Assembly: GCF_033807715.1 (NCBI RefSeq)
Contig: NC_084609.1
Location: forward strand, 35,105,850-35,169,849
Length of the DNA stretch: 64,000 nt
DNA from: Cololabis saira
Taxonomy: Eukaryota; Chordata; Actinopteri; Beloniformes; Belonidae
Reading direction: 5' to 3'
Shown here piece by piece: positions 44,764 through 64,000 of this stretch. The notes under the pieces are model-generated. The model did no database searches, was not told where the DNA came from, and saw only the letters and a program-made list of their open reading frames with translations. The translations under genes were made by a program, and so were the position numbers. How positions within the stretch are numbered: position 1 is the stretch's first letter; the number at the start of each line of letters is the position of its first letter.

Positions 44764-45713
44764 TTTTTTTTATTGAACATAATTTTTTAAACAAGAAAAA
44801 CACACTTTATACAAACTGCAAGTAGAGGAAATATAATATAAGAAAAAAGAACATTTTGTGAGGTATGAACAAGAGACATATAAAAAAAAATGAAGATAGA
44901 CAAGTAAAGTTAAAACAAAGGAACAGTAAGGCATTTTAAAGCAAATAGCATCGACATTTCAGAAAGAGACTTAAAATAAAATATACTTTGATATATCGGT
45001 TAATATTTTTTTTGCAGTTATTTGACTTAATATTTTTTAAAGAAACAAAAAAACTTTTGAAATCATTTATAAAAAATTGGAATAAGGGCTTCATTTTTTC
45101 CACTTACAACAGTGTATATGATATTTAGCCAGTAAGAGAATGACATTAACCAAGAAGGACACTGATTTGTCAATTGTATCTATTTAAAAAATAATGTTAG
45201 CGATTTCTCATTCATTTTTAAAGATAGCCAATTTCTAATTTCACGCCAAACAATTTGTGAGACAGGACACAATAAAAACATGTGATCAATTGATGCTTGA
45301 GATTCATTGCAAAAAGCACAGGGGTCAACTTCAAATTTAAATCTATGTCTCAAGAATTCAGCGGTTGGATACATTTTATTAATCAATTTAAAATGAGTTT
45401 CCTTGACTTTGGAGGGAATGGGCCGTTTGATATAGTTTGAGTGGGCTTTTTCTAGTGCAGACAAACTTAAAGACTGTGAAGTGTCAGAATATAAACCTCT
45501 GTGGTAGTTGTTAAATGATCTCGACTTAAAGACAGAATTTATAAACTTGTTGTTACATTTCTTATCCAATAACCCATAATCCTCAATAACTAAAACGGGA
45601 AGTGCTGTCTCAATATCTCCACACATTAGAGCACTTTTAATCAAATGAATAAGTGGCAGGGGAATGGCTTTACAAACCTTTATAAATTCTGCATGACAAT
45701 TTAAACCATATTT
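44764..45713 (-). mobile_element. 5'-truncated L1 insertion with 16-bp TSD
   Basis: CCCTTTAAGTTAGACT occurs at 44748-44763 and 45714-45729. The minus strand reads from the right into the C-terminal end of an L1/Tx1-type ORF2 (45644-45180, with HFKLINKMYP and CX2CX8HX4C as CAFC...HMFLLC), a 3' UTR, and a terminal A run at the left (T run on +). Confidence 0.92.
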
Positions 45714-45731
45714 CCCTTTAAGTTAGACTGT

Positions 45732-46049
45732 AACTTTTTTTTTTTAAACAAACTTTATTCAACATTTCAAAAGTACAAAATTCCTTTGAGGAAACATTAG
45801 TTTGCAACTGAAACATAAATTCACAACACACAAGCGAATGTGTAAATCTATACATTTTTTTCCCAAGATAATCTTCTAGATTAAATTAAAAAAAATTAAA
45901 TAAAATAAAGTAATCACAAAATAAAATAATCACAGGGGTTGACATTTCAACACAAGTGTTTAAGCGTAGCAAAATTTGTAAATTAAAGAGCAAGGGACTT
46001 TAACATGGTTTCATATAAATCATGTTTAGACTGATTTTCTTTTGATAGT
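45732..46049 (-). mobile_element. Second short L1 tail with 10-bp TSD
   Basis: GTTAGACTGT flanks it (45722-45731 and 46050-46059). The T run at the left is the poly(A) tail in minus orientation. Only about 320 bp of 3' UTR-like sequence, with no ORF. Its TSD overlaps that of the neighbouring L1. Confidence 0.8.
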
Positions 46050-46187
46050 GTTAGACTGTTGATGTAGTAATAATCCTGATGTTGCACACTCCGGTACAGC
46101 AGGTGGCGGTATAACCTAGTAACGTTGGTTGTGATCCGCCAATAAACCTAGAGAAGAAGAAGAACAGATGAACACATCACTACGGTG

Positions 46188-57591
<11,404 letters not shown>

Positions 57592-57642
57592 TAACAAGAC
57601 CTTTACCGAGTCTAACAATAGATGGATGAATAGATAGACTTA

Positions 57643-58380
57643 TGGCGCTTTTCCACTAGTACCTACTAAACTCGACTTGCCTCGGTTTGGTTCTTTTCCA
57701 CTAGGGGTCTAACGTGCAGAGTAGATACTTTTCTGTATCTATTCTGCCGAGGTTCTAAGCTGCTGAGTCGGCTGTATCTGACATCATCACACTACAGGCC
57801 ACCGATTGGTCGGGGGGTTGGAGTCAGACGTCTGAGTCAGGAGGAGGAAATCAGAGAAAGAGACTCTGACGGATTCTTGTTCATTTTATTCAACCAGCAA
57901 CGGCAGCAAAAGTCTGTTTCATGATCCAACTCTGAGGGTCAGATGTTCATAAACCTGGTGCTGAGGAGAGAATTAAAAAGATCTAGACGGAGATAAGGAA
58001 CGACCAGATCTACCAGGATCTCTGTCTCTTCATAGCTGCTCACGGCTCCAGCTGACTTTTCAGCAGCACAGAGACAAACAAAAGAAATTGAAAAGCGTTG
58101 CTGCTTGAAGCTTCTCTCACTTTCATTTTTTAACTTGATATCAAACACAAGCCACAGACCCAGCAGCACATCTATCATCTCCTCCAGGTTCTACATCTTT
58201 AGTGTTGTTGTCTTCTTCCTTTAAATCAAACAATCAAATACGTCACAGCAGCTTCTCTCCAACCTCCTACTTCTGCTCCAGGTGCTGGATTAGGGCTGGG
58301 CGATATATCTAGATTTGAATATATATCGATATATTTTCAAACACGATATGGTACGAGACAATATCGTTTATATCGATTAT

Positions 58381-58421
<41 letters not shown>

Positions 58422-59018
58422 GATTTTGATATTGCTTATTTTGTGACAAATTGACTTAAATGTTTTATTTGAGACTTGCACAAATGTTTTGTTATTTTCA
58501 CACCTGTCAACCTCCAGTGGAAAAGTCTGCCAGTTACTGTCTACATTGTATTAATTGCACAGTGTATTTTAATTGAATTGTTAGGCAGGAAAGGGATATT
58601 TGTTTTATTTTATTCAAGAAACATTTTTATTCTATATATGCAGACAGTTTATTTTTATTTAATTTGTTTTATACATTTTGACATGTGTGACATTTGGCAC
58701 GAGGCTTTGTATTAAAACTGACTGTTTTTTTAAGGGTTTGCCTCAGAAAAAATGAAGCTAACAGAGATGCTAACAGAGATGCTAACAGAGATGCTAACAG
58801 AGATGCTAACAGAGATGCTAACAGAGATGCTATGCTATAATGCTTTGTTATGTCACAGAAAAAATATCGATATATATCGAGTATCGCCATTAAGCTAGAA
58901 AATATCGAGATATGACCTTTGGTCCATATCGCCCAGCCCTATGCTGAATTGTAGTGAAAAGGAAACCAGGCCGAGTTGAGATGAGTAGAGCCGAGTAGGT
59001 ACTAGTGGAAAAGCGCAA
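57643..59018. mobile_element. CTTTTCCACTAG-family DNA element, split by a TAGGGCTGGGCGATAT element
   Basis: Left end TGGCGCTTTTCCACTAGTAC, right end GTACTAGTGGAAAAGCGC. Carries an 80-codon minus-strand frame (58178-57939, beginning MIDVLLGLWLVFD) also present in 52801-54197. Interrupted at 58291-58941. Confidence 0.85.
58291..58941. mobile_element. hAT-like element, TAGGGCTGGGCGATAT ends
   Basis: TAGGGCTGGGCGATATAT and ATATCGCCCAGCCCTA are inverted ends. TGCTGGAT (58283-58290) and TGCTGAAT (58942-58949) match at 7 of 8. It contains a T run and a 12-bp tandem repeat GCTAACAGAGAT (about 58755-58830, six units). Confidence 0.88.
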
Positions 59019-59149
59019 TTGCATACAGTCACATGACGAAGCCACATATTGTACAATACGAAGACAATAAGGTAGGAAAGACAAAATACAGACTTTACAG
59101 AGAGCAGGATAAAGTGTTGAGTGACAGAATTGCACTAAGTGTAAATACG
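59019..59149. other. Short spacer
   Basis: Between the DNA element and the LINE end; nothing recognised. Confidence 0.4.
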
Positions 59150-60612
59150 TTATAAATAAGTTAAGTTAGAATTTTAACTTAAAAGGAGTATATTGCACTG
59201 GATGTATGGAGTCACTAATGGAGTCACTATGTTTGTTTGTTGAGAGACTGAATGGCTGAGGGGAGTCTGTTTGTGGTGTTTTTATTGGCCTGTCAGGCCT
59301 TCCTAAAGGCAGCAGCTCAGTGAGGTGATGGCCGCGGTGAGACGAGTCTTTCATGACAGCTGTTGCTCTGGAAAGATAACGGGTGTCAACAACGTTCTCC
59401 AGTGAACGTAGAGCAGCCTATGACTGTACCTGCCGGCCCAACGACCCGGTCCAGGCCTTTGTGTCAGCTGCTGGACAGCCTGTGTACCCTACTGGGAGAG
59501 TGTATGTGATGATGCTCTCGAGGGCAGAGGTGTAGGGATTCAACAGTAGTTTGTGATGCGGGTTGCAGGAGGATGTGCAGGCGCTGCTGGGCCTTCTTTA
59601 AAACAGCTGTGGGGTTTGTGGACCAGGTAAGGCTGTCGGAGATGTGGATTCCCAGGAATTTGAAGCTATGGATGATTTCCACATATTCTCCATTTATAAA
59701 GACAGGATGATGATCAGTTCTGTTCTTTCTGGAGTTCAGGATCAATTCTTTTGTTTTCTTTGTGCTGAGTGACAAGTTGTCTGATGAACACCACAGTGTC
59801 AGTCTCTGTAGGCCGACTCGTCTCCGCCTGAGATGAGACCCAACACTGACTGCGTTTACATGCAGTCAAAATTCAGGTTATTGCTAATATTCCGGTTACG
59901 GAAACATTGGGAATATTCTGTTTACATGGTAATTAATCATTCAGGATATCTGGATCAAACCAGCGACGCACGGAGAACGTGATGACGCAATTCCCGTCAT
60001 TTCTGCTTCTTCTTCCTGTATCCAAATTCAAAACAAATGCTGCTTCGCACAACTTTTCTCTCTCCTTCTTGTAAATCTTCTATCCCGGTACTTTCTACCG
60101 TCTACAAATGCAGAAATGTTCATATCCTTCATTACATTTATGAAGTGATTAGTCTCCTCCTGGTCTTGGTTTCTCCGTGTTTAGAAGAACTTCCTGGACT
60201 CAAAAGACCAGGATTCCTTGTGAACAGAGCATGAGCAGAAAACAAATTCCTGTTCCGTTTGATGGGGATATTCCGTTTGGTGTTTACATGACCCAATATT
60301 CAGGTTTTAAAAGGAGTAACCCAGGGCTCATATTGGGGTTTTTAAAAACCACAATATGAGCAAATTCGGGTTATTCAAAGGGGTTATTGGTGTTTACATG
60401 GCCGTGCAAATTCAGGTTATTGCCAATATTCGGGTTTTAAAAGTGTTATTGATGCATGGAAACACAGTCACTGTGGTGTCGTCTGCAAATGGAATAATGG
60501 ATTTGGTGGGATGAGAGGGGGAGCAGTGGTATGTGTATAGAGAAAATAATAAGGGTCCTAACACACAGCCCTGTGGGGCGCCACTGCTGAGTGTGATGGA
60601 TGGGGAGAGGCA
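59150..60612 (-). pseudogene. LINE reverse transcriptase relic split by a MITE
   Basis: On the minus strand 60612-60476 reads GAPQGCVLGPLLFS and ends in FADDTTV; the frame is interrupted by 59843-60475 and resumes at 59842 with DNLSLSTKKTKELIL, FKFLGIHISDSLTW and AQQRLHILL, then a C-terminal LLPLGRPDR at about 59300. Removing the insertion brings the catalytic box next to its normal downstream motif. Stops and deletions in the last third make it inactive. The fold is of the CR1/L2 group. Confidence 0.82.
59843..60475. mobile_element. GCGTTTACATGCAGTC-family MITE
   Basis: Left end CTGACTGCGTTTACATGCAG and right end TGCATGGAAACACAGTCACTG are inverted with mismatches. The interior has many GGTTATTG/CAATATTC repeats, e.g. 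TTCAGGTTATTGCTAATATT near both ends. It separates the catalytic FADD box of the LINE from its downstream motif. Confidence 0.82.
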
Positions 60613-60715
60613 TCAATCTCGACATTTCGACTTTATTCTTGAAATTGTATTTCAACATTATTCTCGCCATTTCGACTTTTTTCTCAAAGTGCACAATAAA
60701 AAAAAATCTTCCCCT
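60605..60715. mobile_element. TCTCGAAATTTCGAC element fragment
   Basis: ATCTCGACATTTCGACTTTA, CGCCATTTCGACTTTTTTCTC and AAAGTGCACAATAAAAAAAA, matching 47690-47855 in reverse. Confidence 0.7.
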
Positions 60716-61683
60716 CTCAAATATTTGTTCTCCTGCCTGGCCCTAATACTCTTCCGTAGATACGTGACAGGAAAGGTCTCTGTGACTTTGCTGTTGACAC
60801 GGAGAAACCCACATTAAAATGGGTGGATGGAGTCCGTCAACATCACGTTGATGTCGCTCGTAGATTATTTCAGACTAAACCCCAACAGTCACGGCTCCAG
60901 AGGGGGCAGGCGCCGCATCAGCCGCATCAACCGTATTAGCCGCCAGCAGCGGGGATGAACCCGGATGACGTTTGTCCTCCGATCTGCAGGAATGCCGGAT
61001 GAAACCCTATCAGGCCGAGCGGGGACCGCCCCCGTTTGATCAGGATGTTCGATTAAACAGGAACTGTTGCAGCTGAACGGGGGCATCTTTTACCGTGACA
61101 CAGCTCGACAGCTGCATGTTGAGGGACTTTTGATGACAGTTTCTTCAAGTGCTGATAGCGTTTGTGGGCGACACGTGGTGGCCTCTGTCCTTTCTGTCTT
61201 CCGCTCCGAGAAAGAGCTCAGACTAAAAGGGCATCAGGGAGCAAGTTGCAAAGGTTTCCGACTAAAGTCGTCTGCACTGTGTGCAGGAAGCACTTTGTTG
61301 ACCCTGTCTAGGTTCTGCCAAGTTCTTTTCTTATTGGCCCGGGCAGCAAGTGTGTCTGTGTGTGTGAATATCAGCCATCCTCTTTAAAAGTTGGTTGACC
61401 CTCTTTGAATCTGTTTTCATTATTGGTAAGTAAACAATAGCAAGGTAAAAGACATCACATGCTGTAGTTTCTCCTAAAGTTGCTAGGTGAAGACCTGCCA
61501 TGATCAGGTGATTTTAATTGTTTTTACACACAAGCAACAACATTAAAAGCGGGTACTAACTTGTGCTTAAAGGACCTAAACACAATCTAAAAGGTGTTGT
61601 GAAACAAAGGGAGTGCTTGTTCAGTTATTAGACAGTTAATATTGTCTTACGATAGTTATTGGTAATGAAGATGAATTATCAAA
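60716..61683. other. rint1: rint1 downstream intron sequence; nothing recognised
   Basis: No RINT1 exon 7 (expected to start with PEW-type sequence) was found. A GC-rich stretch at 60890-61080 lacks coding logic. Confidence 0.45.
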
Positions 61684-61949
61684 TGGCACTTTTCCACTAG
61701 TACCTACTCAGCCCGACTCGCCTCGGTTTGGTTCTTTCCCACTAGGGGTCTAACGTGCCGGGTAGATACTTTTCGGGTCGGCTGCATCTGACGTCATCAC
61801 ACTACAGGCCACCGATTGCTGCTTAGAACCTCGGCAAAGTGGTTACAGAAAAAGTATCTACTGGGCACGTTAGACCCCCAGTGGAAAAGAACCAAACTGA
61901 GTGGAGGAGAGCCGAGTCAGGCTGAGTAAGTACTAGTGTGAAAGCGCCA
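61684..61949. mobile_element. Short palindromic MITE, CTTTTCCACTAGTACC family
   Basis: Two inverted arms of about 85 bp: CACTAGTACCTACTCAGCCC at the left is mirrored at the right by GGCTGAGTAAGTACTAGTG. It looks like a deletion derivative of the longer elements at 52801 and 57643. Confidence 0.88.
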
Positions 61950-62231
61950 TTAGTCAACAAAACACAAAGGAAAAATATATAATCACACAAAACTGGAGCT
62001 TACGGTTTGAAAATGGTCTATAATGACTTGATAACGCATTACTGAGTTACTTGACTGAGTCATTGAGTTGTTCAGACATAACGACTGAATCCCAACAGCC
62101 GACCTCTGACAAGTTTGTGGGCTTAAAATTGTGTAAGGTGAAGTCAGCCCTAGTTACAGAAGCGTTTCTGGGTATGCCGTTCGTCCACTTATCCGACGCC
62201 TGTTGGAGCTGACACATCACCACTGTTGGTA
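61950..62231. other. Unassigned spacer
   Basis: No gene or repeat boundary recognised, other than the TSD of the following hAT element at its end. Confidence 0.4.
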
Positions 62232-62341
62232 GGGATGGCCAGGCCCGGTTCTACGAGGGTGCATAAGCATTGCACCCACAGTTTATGTGTTTGCATGCTC
62301 AGTTGAAAAGACGAAAAGAAAACTGACAAATGCGCGCGCGT

Positions 62342-62474
62342 TAAGGCTGATTTATGGTTCCGCGTTAAATCGACGGCGTAGGGTACGGAGCGACGCGCAA
62401 CGTACGTTCGCGTACCTGCGTATCCTACGCCGTAGGCTCTGCGTTGGTGTAACGAGGAACCATAAATCAGCCAG
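62342..62474. mobile_element. GGCTGATTTATGG-family palindromic MITE inside hAT element
   Basis: TTAAGGCTGATTTATGGTTC at the left and GAACCATAAATCAGCC-type sequence at the right, about 133 bp. It lies about 100 bp from the hAT end, as in the 23607-23979 copy. Confidence 0.88.
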
Positions 62475-62620
62475 TGTCCGTCACTCATCTGCGTCCAGCG
62501 CGCAGTTTGCTGCACCAGCAAGACGCTGCTCTCTGCTGCTCCGTTAACACAAAGTAACCATGGATATTCAGAAGTGGTTCAAGCACAACGACGCCAGCAA
62601 GTTTATATTCATGGTTATAT

Positions 62621-63252
62621 TTAGGGCCCGAGCACTTGCAGTGCGAAGGCCCTATTGTATCTGTAGGAATTCTTTTTCTTTCTTTTTATTTTTATTCTTC
62701 TGACAAAAGGAAGGCCTTTTTTCCCCCTAAACGTGCCCAAAAAGTCACCAAATTTTGCACGCAAGCCAGGCCTGGCGAAAAATTTGATATTGAATGGTTT
62801 GCATTAATGGGCGTGGCCTAATGGCTCAACAGTGCCCCCTAGAAAACTTTGTGCCTCAAGCCCCACGATACGGTTTGACGTACATGTACGAAAATCGCTA
62901 CACACCTGTATCATGGCACAACTGAAAGAAAAGTCTCTTGGAGCCATGCCCGAAACCGAACAGGATGTCGGCCATTTTGAATTAATCGTGGCATTTTGGC
63001 GAAATTTATGCCATTCCTTCGGCAGTTAATACGGCCCGAACGGTAACGTGCCCCCAAGTGTGTTATACATCAAAATGTGCGTCTCCATCCTCCGACACCA
63101 CGCATTACTTTTCTCTTTCAAAAGCGTTACCGTGGCGACGCTAGACGCCAAAAAGCGCGCCCACCCTTCATCTGGTTGGTTCAGACAGAAAAAACTAGGT
63201 TACGTAACCTACGCCGTAAGCTCTGCGTCGATTTAACGCGGACCCATAAGCT
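62621..63252 (-). mobile_element. Family A fragment plus half of a palindromic MITE
   Basis: TTAGGGCCCGAGCACTTGCA opens the right terminus of family A in reverse orientation, with the terminal hairpin; CGCCAGGCCTGG- and CGTTACCGTGGC-type modules follow to about 63190. Then GTAACCTACGCCGTAAGCTC...ACGCGGACCCATAA is half a GGCTGATTTATGG palindrome. Confidence 0.8.
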
Positions 63253-63818
63253 CCGGAGCCGGCAGGCAGAAATCTCAAAATTTCGGAGCAAATTTCTTAA
63301 CAGGCGTTATTTGGATAAACTGAGCCCAGGTTGGGGATCTTAACGGTTACTTTTACGCCTGAAAAAATATTAAAACTTAATAAAGTACCATATTAACAGC
63401 GCTACAGCTGAAATTAAAATAGCTTTTGGATCTCAGCTTCCTGATCAGGGTATGGATGAAAACAAGGGGGAGTAGGAGAATGCGACAAGCACCTGGGCCA
63501 AGTGCCCTAGATTTCAAGAGCCCTAAAATCTCCCCCCTCTTTTTTAGGTGGTAGGGAAGAAAAGAAGGGCGAGTGAAGAAAAGTATGGGGAGTATTGGGA
63601 TTGGGCCTAAATGTAGCATTTTCTTTGTTCTGCAGCAATATTGCTGCAATAAAGCATTTGAAATACACTTTGAATATTCTTGTTTTGCTAGTATCATTCT
63701 ACTTGAAATTATGGGAAAATGCATAATTTAGTATTGAATAACGTGCCAGGCATGCGCACCCCCTCTGATCTGAGATGCAGCCTAGTCATCATTTTCTAGA
63801 ACCGGCCCTGGGGATGGT

Positions 63819-64000
63819 GGACATGTTTCCATCTGCTGGGTGGCCTCTCTCAGCTGCATGTTTTGCTGCCATTGAAACATGGACTTAAAATCAAATGAAT
63901 GAAATTATGTGTTGATGTTTTCTTCTTTTTTTAAAACTCAGCAAGGGCATCAAAGGACAGAAAGTCAGCTGTTTTTAACACTGTCTTTTCTTTCTTCTCT
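63819..64000. other. Unassigned right edge
   Basis: Presumably rint1 intron. No exon or repeat terminus is visible before the window ends. Confidence 0.4.

Larger units (their letters stand above)
43975..46172 (+). pseudogene. Nimb/I-type LINE 3' part with RNase H domain
   Basis: Frame 43980-44275 carries an RNase H fold (VVICSDSTAAL and WVPVHMGVHGNEKAD), then after one stop 44291-44617 carries a C-terminal cysteine motif CEECDVTENVEHVILKC. An RNase H domain in this position points to the I/Nimb group. The 3' UTR is broken by two L1 tails (44764-45713 and 45732-46049) and resumes at 46060 with CAGCAGGTGGCGGTATAACC, ending in GAAGAAGAAGAAC at about 46172. That end lies 16 bp before the first rint1 ATG. 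Confidence 0.82.
62240..63810 (+). mobile_element. hAT element with 8-bp TSD and transposase start
   Basis: Ends CAGGCCCGGTTCTA and TAGAACCGGCCCTG are inverted. GGGATGGC (62232-62239) and GGGATGGT (63811-63818) match at 7 of 8. After a palindromic MITE (62342-62474) an ATG at 62560 begins MDIQKWFKHNDASK, a basic/aromatic start of the kind seen in hAT transposases; the frame is cut at about 62620 by a family A fragment. The rest of the transposase is missing, so the copy cannot move itself. Confidence 0.88.

Noticed and set aside
60889..61387. Candidate rint1 exon 7 in the GC-rich stretch
   Set aside because: No sequence resembling the expected PEW-starting block and no splice-compatible frame after exon 6.

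Overview
This is a nuclear genome window from a teleost fish, most likely an acanthomorph. The evidence is intron-split vertebrate genes, a six-cysteine fish prolactin (prl2), a RINT1 orthologue, Rex1-type and L1/Tx1-type LINEs, a tRNA-derived SINE, and many hAT-like and palindromic DNA elements. No species call is possible. There are no operons, CRISPR arrays or prokaryotic features. Most of the sequence is mobile DNA, much of it nested.

Host genes, left to right: (1) a complete five-exon secreted S1 serine protease on + (7240-9788, 239 aa) with a TATA box and a poly(A) signal; (2) a complete five-exon prolactin-2 gene on - (32417 down to 20464, 230 aa), whose introns are filled with transposons and satellites; (3) a broken 3' half of a second, trypsin-type serine protease on + (41693-42319); (4) the first six exons of rint1 on + (46188-57546), which continues beyond the window.

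Layout: 1-555 is a TTCC microsatellite; 0.9-6.2 kb holds LINE relics and a hAT-like element; 7.1-9.8 kb is protease 1; 10-18.4 kb is a GC-rich repeat and a 505-bp tandem array into which a nearly full-length L1 inserted (11851-17930, target-site duplication visible, one nonsense codon in ORF2); 18.8-20 kb is MITE-type DNA; 20.4-32.4 kb is prl2; 33-41.7 kb is nested elements including a 1,080-bp long-inverted-repeat transposon with a perfect 8-bp duplication that carries a solo LTR; 41.7-42.3 kb is the protease relic; 42.5-46.2 kb is LINE debris with two L1 tails inserted at almost the same bases; 46.2-57.5 kb is rint1 with transposon-rich introns; 57.6-64 kb is more nested elements, ending in a hAT element with an 8-bp duplication.

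No wholly new system is evident. The points most worth follow-up are the insertion chronology readable from target-site duplications, two hAT lineages that appear to have carried an internal palindromic MITE when they copied, an inter-ORF duplication inside the L1, the altered S1 pocket of protease 1, a predicted GC-AG first intron of prl2, and a LINE end that abuts the rint1 start.
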